Source: Mytilus edulis
Lineage: Eukaryota > Mollusca > Bivalvia > Mytilida > Mytilidae
Direction: 5' to 3'
DNA length: 64,000 bases
NCBI RefSeq assembly: GCF_963676685.1
Contig: NC_092354.1
Coordinates: 13,832,746-13,896,745, forward strand
Each line of letters opens with the position of its first letter. Positions within the stretch are counted from its first letter, which is position 1. Shown in pieces: positions 23,601-33,899 of the stretch. A program made the position numbers and the translations under genes. Below the pieces are notes generated by a model. The model saw only the letters and a list, made by a program, of their open reading frames with translations, was not told the DNA's origin and searched no databases.

Positions 23601-26600
23601 TTCTGTGACTGTATATTACATTAATTTGTAGGATCCTTTACTATAGATAATTTAGCTGATCTGTAACTATAACATCTTCATGCCTTATATATCATGTACT
23701 GTAGTACGCCGCTAGATTAAAACTGACGAGGAAAGGTAACACACGGCCAGCGAAAGCTCTTTTTTTTGAGAGCCCAGGTGGTCTAGCGGGACGGCTGCAG
23801 TGCAGGCGATTTGGTGTCACGATATCACAGTAGCATGGGTTCGAATCCCGGCGAGGGAAGAACCAAAAATTTGCGAAAGCAAATTTACAGATCTAACATT
23901 GTTGGGTTGATGTTTAGACGAGTTGTGTATACATTATGTACACAGCCATGTATCACCATCATTGATGGCGATCCGATGGATACATCTGTTGTAGAGTTGT
24001 CACTGACTCAGACGTACTTATAAATATAATTATTTTCTGTGACTGTATATTACATTAATTTGTAGGATCCTTTACTATAGATAATTTAGCTGATCTGTAA
24101 CTATAACATCTTCATGCCTTATATATCATGTACTGTAGTACGCCGCTAGATTAAAACTGACGAGGAAAGGTAACACACGGCCAGCGAAAGCTCTTTTTTT
24201 GAGAGCCCAGGTGGTCGTGCGGTCTAGCGGGACGGCTGCAGTGCAGGCGATTTGGTGTCACGATATCACAGTAGCATGGGTTCGAATCCCGACGAGGGAA
24301 GAACCAAAAATTTGCGAAAGCAAATTTACAGATCTAACATTGTTGGGTTGATGTTTAGACGAGTTGTATATACATTATGTACACAGCCATGTATCACCAT
24401 CATTGATGGCGATCCGATGGATACATCTGTTGTAGAGTTGTCACTGACTCAGACGTACTTATAAATATAATTATTTTCTGTGACTGTATATTACATTAAT
24501 TTGTAGGATCCTTTACTATAGATAATTTAGCTGATCTGTAACTATAACATCTTCATGCCTTATATATCATGTACTGTAGTACGCCGCTAGATTAAAACTG
24601 ACGAGGAAAGGTAACACACGGCCAGCGAAAGCTCTTTTTTTTTTGAGAGCCCAGGTGGTCGTGTGGTCTAGCGGGACGGCTGCAGTGCAGGCGATTTGGT
24701 GTCACGATATCACAGTAGCATGGGTTCGAATCCCGGCGAGGGAAGAACCAAAAATTTGCGAAAGCAAATTTACAGATCTAACATTGTTGGGTTGATGTTT
24801 AGACGAGTTGTATATACATTATGTACACAGCCATGTATCACCATCATTGATGGCGATCCGATGGATACATCTGTTGTAGAGTTGTCACTGACTCAGACGT
24901 ACTTATAAATATAATTATTTTCTGTGACTGTATATTACATTAATTTGTAGGATCCTTTACTATAGATAATTTAGCTGATCTGTAACTATAACATCTTCAT
25001 GCCTTATATATCATGTACTGTAGTACGCCGCTAGATTAAAACTGACGAGGAAAGGTAACACACGGCCAGCGAAAGCTCTTTTTTTGAGAGCCCAGGTGGT
25101 CTAGCGGGACGGCTGCAGTGCAGGCGATTTGGTGTCACGATATCACAGTAGCATGGGTTCGAATCCCGGCGAGGGAAAAACCAAAAATTTGCGAAAGCAA
25201 ATTTACAGATCTAACATTGTTGGGTTGATGTTTAGACGAGTTGTATATACATTATGTACACAGCCATGTATCACCATCATTGATGGCGATCCGATGGATA
25301 CATCTGTTGTAGAGTTGTCACTGACTCAGACGTACTTATAAATATAATTATTTTCTGTGACTGTATATTACATTAATTTGTAGGATCCTTTACTATAGAT
25401 AATTTAGCTGATCTGTAACTATAACATCTTCATGCCTTATATATCATGTACTGTAGTACGCCGCTAGATTAAAACTGACGAGGAAAGGTAACACACGGCC
25501 AGCGAAAGCTCTTTTTTTTGAGAGCCCAGGTGGTCGTGTGGTCTAGCGGGACGGCTGCAGTGCAGGCGATTTGGTGTCACGATATCACAGTAGCATGGGT
25601 TCGAATCCCGGCGAGGGAAGAACCAAAAATTTGCGAAAGCAAATTTACAGATCTAACATTGTTGGGTTGATGTTTAGACGAGTTGTATATACATTATGTA
25701 CACAGCCATGTATCACCATCATTGATGGCGATCCGATGGATACATCTGTTGTAGAGTTGTCACTGACTCAGACGTACTTATAAATATAATTATTTTCTGT
25801 GACTGTATATTACATTAATTTGTAGGATCCTTTACTATAGATAATTTAGCTGATCTGTAACTATAACATCTTCATGCCTTATATATCATGTACTGTAGTA
25901 CGCCGCTAGATTAAAACTGACGAGGAAAGGTAACACACGGCCAGCGAAAGCTCTTTTTTTTGAGAGCCCAGGTGGTCTAGCGGGACGGCTGCAGTGCAGG
26001 CGATTTGGTGTCACGATATCACAGTAGCATGGGTTCGAATCCCGGCGAGGGAAGAACCAAAAATTTGCGAAAGCAAATTTACAGATCTAACATTGTTGGG
26101 TTGATGTTTAGACGAGTTGTATATACATTATGTACACAGCCATGTATCACCATCATTGATGGCGATCCGATGGATACATCTGTTGTAGAGTTGTCACTGA
26201 CTCAGACGTACTTATAAATATAATTATTTTCTGTGACTGTATATTACATTAATTTGTAGGATCCTTTACTATAGATAATTTAGCTGATCTGTAACTATAA
26301 CATCTTCATGCCTTATATATCATGTACTGTAGTACGCCGCTAGATTAAAACTGACGAGGAAAGGTAACACACGGCCAGCGAAAGCTCTTTTTTTGAGAGC
26401 CCAGGTGGTCGTGCGGTCTAGCGGGACGGCTGCAGTGCAGGCGATTTGGTGTCACGATATCACAGTAGCATGGGTTCGAATCCCGACGAGGGAAGAACCA
26501 AAAATTTGCGAAAGCAAATTTACAGATCTAACATTGTTGGGTTGATGTTTAGACGAGTTGTATATACATTATGTACACAGCCATGTATCACCATCATTGA

Positions 26601-28330
26601 TGGCGATCCGATGGATACATCTGTTGTAGAGTTGTCACTGACTCAGACGTACTTATAAATATAATTATTTTCTGTGACTGTATATTACATTAATTTGTAG
26701 GATCCTTTACTATAGATAATTTAGCTGATCTGTAACTATAACATCTTCATGCCTTATATATCATGTACTGTAGTACGCCGCTAGATTAAAACTGACGAGG
26801 AAAGGTAACACACGGCCAGCGAAAGCTCTTTTTTTTGAGAGCCCAGGTGGTCTAGCGGGACGGCTGCAGTGCAGGCGATTTGGTGTCACGATATCACAGT
26901 AGCATGGGTTCGAATCCCGGCGAGGGAAGAACCAAAAATTTGCGAAAGCAAATTTACAGATCTAACATTGTTGGGTTGATGTTTAGACGAGTTGTATATA
27001 CATTATGTACACAGCCATGTATCACCATCATTGATGGCGATCCGATGGATACATCTGTTGTAGAGTTGTCACTGACTCAGACGTACTTATAAATATAATT
27101 ATTTTCTGTGACTGTATATTACATTAATTTGTAGGATCCTTTACTATAGATAATTTAGCTGATCTGTAACTATAACATCTTCATGCCTTATATATCATGT
27201 ACTGTAGTACGCCGCTAGATTAAAACTGACGAGGAAAGGTAACACACGGCCAGCGAAAGCTCTTTTTTTGAGAGCCCAGGTGGTCGTGCGGTCTAGCGGG
27301 ACGGCTGCAGTGCAGGCGATTTGGTGTCACGATATCACAGTAGCATGGGTTCGAATCCCGACGAGGGAAGAACCAAAAATTTGCGAAAGCAAATTTACAG
27401 ATCTAACATTGTTGGGTTGATGTTTAGACGAGTTGTATATACATTATGTACACAGCCATGTATCACCATCATTGATGGCGATCCGATGGATACATCTGTT
27501 GTAGAGTTGTCACTGACTCAGACGTACTTATAAATATAATTATTTTCTGTGACTGTATATTACATTAATTTGTAGGATCCTTTACTATAGATAATTTAGC
27601 TGATCTGTAACTATAACATCTTCATGCCTTATATATCATGTACTGTAGTACGCCGCTAGATTAAAACTGACGAGGAAAGGTAACACACGGCCAGCGAAAG
27701 CTCTTTTTTTGAGAGCCCAGGTGGTCGTGCGGTCTAGCGGGACGGCTGCAGTGCAGGCGATTTGGTGTCACGATATCACAGTAGCATGGGTTCGAATCCC
27801 GACGAGGGAAGAACCAAAAATTTGCGAAAGCAAATTTACAGATCTAACATTGTTGGGTTGATGTTTAGACGAGTTGTATATACATTATGTACACAGCCAT
27901 GTATCACCATCATTGATGGCGATCCGATGGATACATCTGTTGTAGAGTTGTCACTGACTCAGACGTACTTATAAATATAATTATTTTCTGTGACTGTATA
28001 TTACATTAATTTGTAGGATCCTTTACTATAGATAATTTAGCTGATCTGTAACTATAACATCTTCATGCCTTATATATCATGTACTGTAGTACGCCGCTAG
28101 ATTAAAACTGACGAGGAAAGGTAACACACGGCCAGCGAAAGCTCTTTTTTTTTGAGAGCCCAGGTGGTCGTGTGGTCTAACGGGACGGCTGCAGTGCAGG
28201 CGATTTGGTGTCACGATATCACAGTAGCATGGGTTCGAATCCCGGCGAGGGAAGAACCAAAAATTGACGAAAGCAAATTTACAGATCTAACATTGTTGGG
28301 TTGATGTTTAGACGAGTTGTATATATATAT
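17640..28330 (+). repeat. Satellite of 24 tandem SINE-plus-spacer units (~434-444 bp)
   Basis: Near-identical head-to-tail units. The sequence TTGGTGTCACGATATC of the SINE head falls at 18,063, 18,507, 18,932, 19,366, 19,862, 20,295, 20,739, 21,183, 21,626, 22,067, 22,501, 22,935, 23,377, 23,811, 24,252, 24,696, 25,129, 25,571, 26,005, 26,446, 26,880, 27,321, 27,762 and 28,205. Each unit holds the ~255 bp SINE and then a ~190 bp spacer (TTTTCTGTGACTGTATATT through GCGAAAGCTC and a T-run of 4-9) before GAGAGCCCAGG and the next head. The first unit (17,640-18,020) lacks its head and the last is cut off after ~120 bp of SINE. The 19,366-19,862 interval is 496 bp because of a 52 bp internal duplication. 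A 70-codon frame in each SINE is an accident of the tRNA-like sequence. Confidence 0.95.
18025..18110 (+). promoter_or_regulatory. Type 2 pol III internal promoter (A and B boxes), representative unit
   Basis: A box TGGTCTAGCGGG (18,031-18,042) fits the TRGYNNANNNG consensus, and B box GGTTCGAATCC (18,090-18,100) is a perfect consensus match 48 bp later. The downstream GGCGAGGGAA resembles a tRNA 3' acceptor strand; by eye tRNA-Glu is the closest source, with low certainty. The same pair recurs in every unit of the array. T-runs that could stop pol III occur as ATTATTTTCTG just after the SINE and as the T4-T9 run at the unit's end. Confidence 0.75.
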
Positions 28331-28334
28331 AAAT

Positions 28335-28561
28335 ATATATAAGTACGTCTGAGTCAGTGACAACTCTACAACAGATGTATGCATCGGATCGCCATCAATG
28401 ATGGTGATACATGGCTGTGTACATAATGGATATACAACTCGTCTAAACATCAACCCAACAATGTTAGATCTGTAAATTTGCTTTCGCAAATTTTTAGTTC
28501 TTTCCTCGCCGGGTTTGAACCCATGCTACTGTGATATCGTGACACCAAATCGCCTGCACTG
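28335..28561 (-). mobile_element. tRNA-derived SINE, inverted copy at the right border
   Basis: Reads on the minus strand from the head (GCAGTGCAGGCG at about 28,550) to ACGTACTTATAT at 28,335. It joins the truncated last tandem unit through (AT)n, tail-facing-body, so the border is an inverted repeat. The B-box region is altered (a base missing near 28,515). Confidence 0.75.
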
Positions 28562-28574
28562 AATATATATATAT

Positions 28575-28709
28575 ATAAGTACGTCTGAGTCAGTGACAAC
28601 TCTACAACAGATGTATGCATCGGATCGCCATCAATGATGGTGATACATGGCTGTGTACATAATATATATACAACTCGTCTAAACATCAACTCAACAATGT
28701 CAGATCTGT

Positions 28710-28712
<3 letters not shown>
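28575..28712 (-). mobile_element. Second inverted SINE copy, 5'-truncated
   Basis: Covers only the 3' half, from CAGATCTGACATTG (complement at ~28,700) to ACGTACTTAT near 28,578, then (AT)n. It runs into the long TA tract. Confidence 0.7.

Positions 28713-28791
<79 letters not shown>
28713..28791. repeat. (TA)n microsatellite
   Basis: Almost pure TA dinucleotides for about 80 bp with one GTTA interruption. Likely an expanded SINE tail. Confidence 0.9.
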
Positions 28792-28794
<3 letters not shown>

Positions 28795-28795
<1 letters not shown>

Positions 28796-29515
28796 TAAAT
28801 GACTGCACTCATCATCACGCATGGTTTGTTAGTGTAAATAAAAAAAGTTCGTGCGGAATAAATAAATACCTATCTCGTTTATGTTTTAATTAGGATGGTT
28901 ATTTAAGCATCCAAAATTATACAAACGGTCAGACAACGGTCGAATTGATTTCAGGTCAACTCTCATAATGGTAGTAACAATTTATGACCTGTATATAAAA
29001 GAAATATTTCAAAAAAGAAAGTTTACATTAGGAAAAATGTATACACGTACGAACTTCGTATGTAGGTATGCAATTTTTTTCTCGCCTTGACGGAGCAAAA
29101 AAGCGATAGGAACTTTTCGTTTCATTACTTTATCAAAACTTTTCCATCACATTTTTAAATCGGCAAACAGTAACATATCATTTTATACCGGAACGTCACC
29201 TTCGACAAAACGGAAGTAACAAATGATTTTCTTTATTTCGAATAAAAACCCTCAAAGAAACCATATTGTGTTGGTCTCCGTGTAAGAATCATATCACTTA
29301 ACACTGGAAGGGACTTTGAGTTAACCAAAATCCGATCCTTAGCAATAATCTAGAATTGAAGAACGACTCTTTCTTTTCAGAACATTTTTTTTATTTTCAC
29401 TAGGCTTATTCTTTCGCCTTTGTGTAGTTTGTGTTTAGCTATTTGACGATATCTGGTTACAAGATATTCTACAGATAATTTGCGTTCTAAACTAACCCTT
29501 CTTAACCGAATACCT
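28795..29515. other. No gene seen
   Basis: Unique-looking AT-rich sequence between the satellite and the PLE fragment; no repeats or coding signals recognised. Confidence 0.5.
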
Positions 29516-29521
29516 TATTTT

Positions 29522-30037
29522 TTAGGCACAAGTATCTTGTCTTAGGGAGGGATAAATCTTACTTTGTAAAGAATCACTCTGATTCAAACAAAATATTCTC
29601 TGAAACTGACAAATCAAGATGCTTGATTGACAACATATTTGTTACGTTTTGAGGACAGTGTTTTTCAACAGATTATCGGCATTCCAATTGGAACCAATTG
29701 TACCCCTCTTCTCGCAGACTGGTTTCTTTACTATTATGAGGCTGACTCCATACAGGAACTTCTCAGGAAGAAAGATAAGAAGCTAGCAATATCCATTAAC
29801 TTTACTTTCCGCTATACAGATGATGTTCTCTCACTAAATAATTCAAAATTGGGTGACTACGTTGAACTCATCTATCCTGTCGAACTGTTCATTATCAAAA
29901 CCATGCATCCGACAATAAACTGTGAATATGCAACTATTCTGCTTGGTATAAGTAGACCTATGTTGTACATTCCACCATTTACACACGCACGACGAACTTC
30001 TAAACAGTCAGTTTTCAGGGTAAAATCGGTCATATAA
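29522..30037 (+). pseudogene. Penelope-like reverse transcriptase, catalytic part
   Basis: Plus-strand reading gives YLVLGRDKSYFVKN and CLIDNIFVTF, then after a frame change near 29,645 VFQQIIGIPIGTNCTPLLAD and FTFRYTDDVLSLNN, ending near a YPVELFIIKT block. These are the fingers and palm blocks of Penelope-like reverse transcriptases in order. The catalytic box is YTDD where YIDD or YADD is usual, so both Asp residues are kept. The frame breaks after about residue 105 of the second part, and the C-terminal blocks seen at 12.2-12.8 kb are absent. The two fragments in the window are therefore different parts of related elements. Not functional as it stands. Confidence 0.75.
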
Positions 30038-30330
30038 CCAAGCCAGAGATTGTACGCACCCATTGCTATTCCGTTGAATTCGTCCAAACAGTTAAATGCC
30101 AGAAAATACTCTACACATGATTTTTGCTGGGAAGAAAGATACAAATCTATTTCAGAAGAGTAGAAAGAATATAAAGTCCCTATAAAAAGAAGACTCATAT
30201 TTGGATTTAATGTACTGGATCTTAATTATATGTTTACTTGATTTTTGAAATGCATACAGTTCCAACAAGAAGTGGTGTTTCTTAGGAAAAGGTCGATTTC
30301 AATATTATTATATGGAACGCCACAGCTGTC

Positions 30331-33265
30331 CTGGTATCTATGATGAGTTTATTTACAACCACTGGGTCGATGCTACTGCTGGTGGAGATTTATTTCCCCG
30401 AGGGTATCACAAACCCAGTAGTCAGGACTTTTTGTGCTGACATGAATTGTCATTGATATGGTTATATTTATAAATTTACTGTTTACAAATTTTTGAATTT
30501 TTTTAAATACTAAGGCTTTTCTACCTCAGGCATAGATTACCTTAGCTTTATTTGGCACAACTTTTAGGAAATTTGGTCCTCAATGCTCTTCAACTTTGTA
30601 CTTTATTTGGCCTTTTTAACTTTTTTGGATTCGAGCGTCACTGAAGAGTCTTTTGTAGACGAAACGCGCGTCTGGCGTATATACTAAATTTAGTCCTGGT
30701 ATCTATGATGAGTTGATTTACAACTACTGGGTCGATGCCACTGCTGGTGGAGATTTATTTACCAGAGGGTATCACAAAACCAGTAGTCAGGACTTTTTGT
30801 GCTGACATGAATTGTCATTCATATGGTTATATTTATAAATTTACTGTTTACAAAGTTTTTAATTTTTTGAAATACTAAGGCTTTTCTTCCTCAGGCATAG
30901 ATTACCTTAGCTGTATTTGGCAAAACTTTAAGGAAATTTGGTCCTCAATACTCTTCAAATTTGTACTTTATTTGGCCTTTTTAACTTTTTTGGATTCGAT
31001 CGTCACTGATGAGTCTTTTGTAGACGAAACGCGCGTCTGGCGTATATACTAAATTTAGTCCTGGTATCTATGTAAGTTTATTTACAACCACTGGGTATAT
31101 GCCACTGCTGGTGGAGGTTTATTTCCCCGAGGGTATCACAAACCCAGTAGTCAGGACTTTTTGTGCTGACATGAATTGTCATTGATATGGTTATATTTAT
31201 AAATTTACTGTTTACAAAGTTTTGAATTTTTTGAAATATTAAGGTTTTTCTTCCTCAGGCATAGATTACCTTAGCTGTATTTGGCAAAACTTTTAGAAAA
31301 TTTGGTCCTCAATATTCAAATTTGTACTTTATTTGGCCTTTTTAACTTTTTTGGATTCGAGCGTCACTGATGAGTCTTTTGTAGACGAAACGCGCGTCTG
31401 GCGTATAGACTAAATTTAGTCCTGGTATCTATGTAAGTTTATTTACAACCACTGGGTCGATGCCACTGCTGGTGGAGATTTATTTCCCCGAGGGTATCAC
31501 AAACCCAGTAGTCAGGACTTTTTGTGCTGACATGAATTGTCTTTGATATGGTTATATTTATAAATTTACTGTTTACAAATTTTTGAATTTTTTGAAATAC
31601 TAAGGCTTTTCTACCTCAGGCATAGATTACCTTAGCTTTATTTGGCACAACTTTTAGGAAATTTGGTCCTCAATGCTCTTCAACTTTGTACTTTATTTGG
31701 CCTTTTTTAACTTTTTTGGATTCGAGCGTCACTGAAGAGTCTTTTGTAGACGAAACGCGCGTCTGGCGTATATACTAAATTTAGTCCTGGTATCTATGAT
31801 GAGTTGATTTACAACTACTGGGTCGATGCCACTGCTGGTGGAGATTTATTTACCAGAGGGTATCACAAAACCAGTAGTCAGGACTTTTTGTGCTGACATG
31901 AATTGTCATTCATATGGTTATATTTATAAATTTACTGTTTACAAAGTTTTTAATTTTTTGAAATACTAAGGCTTTTCTTCCTCAGGCATAGATTACCTTA
32001 GCTGTATTTGGCAAAACTTTAAGGAAATTTGGTCCTCAATACTCTTCAAATTTGTACTTTATTTGGCCTTTTTAACTTTTTTGGATTCGATCGTCACTGA
32101 TGAGTCTTTTGTAGACGAAACGCGCGTCTGGCGTATATACTAAATTTAGTCCTGGTATCTATGTAAGTTTATTTACAACCACTGGGTATATGCCACTGCT
32201 GGTGGAGGTTTATTTCACCGAGGGTATCACAAACCCAGTAGTCAGGACTTTTTGTGCTGACATGAATTGTCATTGATATGGTTATATTTATAAATTTACT
32301 GTTTACAAAATTTTGAATTTTTTGAAATATTAAGGTTTTTCTTCCTCAGACATAGATTACCTTAGCTGTATTTGGCAAAACTTTTAGGAAATTTGGTCCT
32401 CAATACTCTTCAAATTTGTACTTTATTTGGCCTTTTTAACTTTTTTGGATTCGATCGTCACTGATGAGTCTTTTGTAGACGAAACGCGCGTCTGGCGTAT
32501 AGACTAAATTTAGTCCTGGTATCGATGTAAGTTTATTTACAACCACTGGGTAGATGCCACTGCTGGTGGAGGTTTATTTCCCCGAGGGTATCACAAACCC
32601 AGTAGTCAGGACTTTTTGTGCTGACATGAATTGTCATTGATATGGTTATATTTATAAATTTACTGTTTACAAAGTTTTGAATTTTTTGAAATATTAAGGT
32701 TTTTCTTCCTCAGGCATAGATTACCTTAGCTGTATTTGGCAAAACTTTTAGAAAATTTGGTCCTCAATATTCAAATTTGTACTTTATTTGGCCTTTTGAA
32801 CTTTTTTGGATTCGAGCGTCACTGATGAGTCTTTTGTAGACAAAACGCGCGTCTGGCGTATAGACTAAATTTAGTCCTGGTATCTATGTAAGTTTATTTA
32901 CAACCACTGGGTCGATGCCACTGCTGGTGGAGATTTATTTCCCCGAGGGTATCACAAACCCAGTAGTCAGGACTTTTTGTGCTGACATGAATTGTCTTTG
33001 ATATGGTTATATTTATAAATTTACTGTTTACAAATTTTTGAATTTTTTGAAATACTAAGGCTTTTCTACCTCAGGCATAGATTACCTTAGCTTTATTTGG
33101 CACAACTTTTAGGAAATTTGGTCCTCAATGCTCTTCAACTTTGTACTTTATTTGGCCTTTTTTAACTTTTTTGGATTCGAGCGTCACTGAAGAGTCTTTT
33201 GTAGACGAAACGCGCGTCTGGCGTATATACTAAATTTAGTCCTGGTATCTATGATGAGTTTATTT
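30331..33265 (+). repeat. Tandem array of eight ~365 bp ribozyme-bearing units
   Basis: Direct repeats with period 361-365 bp. Each unit has TCCTGGTATCTATG, CCACTGCTGGTGG, GGTATCACAAA(C/A)CCAGTAGTC, GGCATAGATTACCTTAGC and TTTTTTGGATTCGA, and closes with a hammerhead-like core. Spacings between successive cores are 365, 361, 365, 365, 364, 361 and 365. Variant positions repeat in order, so units 1-3 resemble units 4-7 (with one extra middle unit) and unit 8 resembles unit 1. The array begins mid-unit at TCCTGG and ends in TTTATTTA at 33,265. Dispersed single or double relatives lie at 12.9, 45.8, 47.96, 50.5, 55.1-55.6 and 57.0 kb. Confidence 0.95.
30641..30679 (+). ncRNA. Hammerhead-ribozyme-like core, unit 1 (eight in array)
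   Basis: The core reads CTGAAGA, stem II GTCT/AGAC closed by a short loop, GAAA, stem III CGC/GCG closed by a 7-base loop, then TA as the UH cleavage dinucleotide. This is the arrangement of a type I hammerhead with very short stem III. Equivalent 39 bp cores are at 31,006, 31,367, 31,732, 32,097, 32,461, 32,822 and 33,187 (starts); units 2, 3, 5, 6 and 7 have CTGATGA. The unit at 32,822 has AAAA in place of GAAA and should be dead. Stem I is not obvious by eye: only 1.1-2.1 (U-A) pairs immediately. A competing hairpin AGACG/CGTCT overlaps the core, so activity is not shown by sequence alone. Confidence 0.6.
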
Positions 33266-33795
33266 ATGTGGAACTCTGATATTACTTTATGTTGTTTCAT
33301 TATTACTTAATGATAGTTTGTCTTTACTTATTATGGTTTTGACATTACGTAATGATGTTTTAATATAACTCAATATGGAATAGTCATTACTTAATGGTAT
33401 TTCGATATTAAACTATATGGTTTCGTATTGACTTGATATGGTTTTGCCATTACTCAATATTGTTTTGTCCTTACTCGATGTGGTTTCACCATTATTTAAT
33501 ATGGTTGTGTCATTAGTCAATGTGGTTTAAACAGTACTTGATGTGTATGTGACTTAACGTAATGTAGTTGTTTCATTACATGATGTGGTTTTGTTATTTC
33601 GTAATGATGATTTGTCAATTCTTTATATGGTTTTAACATTACGTAATGATGTTTCAAAATTTGACGATTTTACACTACTTGATGTGTTTGTTTCATTATT
33701 TGATGTGGTCTTGTCATTCTTTGATGTGGTCCTGTCATTCTTTGATGTGGTCCTGTCATTCATTTATGTAGTTATCCCATAACTTGATGAGGTAA
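33266..33795 (+). repeat. Degenerate ~22-24 bp minisatellite
   Basis: More than 20 imperfect repeats on the theme TCATTACTTGATGTGGTTTTG. The last copies (33,700-33,770) are the most regular, with TGTCATTCTTTGATGTGGTCC repeated. A 65-codon frame over it is a repeat artefact. Confidence 0.8.
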
Positions 33796-33899
33796 AACCA
33801 CGTGACCAATTCGGAAAAACCTGTTCTATTTTTAGATAGATTTCCATGTTGTATGTGCCTTGAGAATGCGTGTGGCCATCCATCTAATTCTAATTAGTT

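Noticed and set aside
18063..27974. Twenty-odd identical 70-codon plus-strand frames (start MVSRYHSSMG)
   Set aside because: They lie over the tRNA-like head and body of the SINE, start with TTG, and repeat only because the DNA repeats. Type 2 pol III boxes explain the sequence better than a protein.
17640..28330. CRISPR-like array
   Set aside because: Units are ~440 bp, spacers are identical, and the organism is an animal.
28450..28818. 122-codon minus-strand frame
   Set aside because: Mostly TA microsatellite (Tyr/Ile repeats) joined to an inverted SINE.
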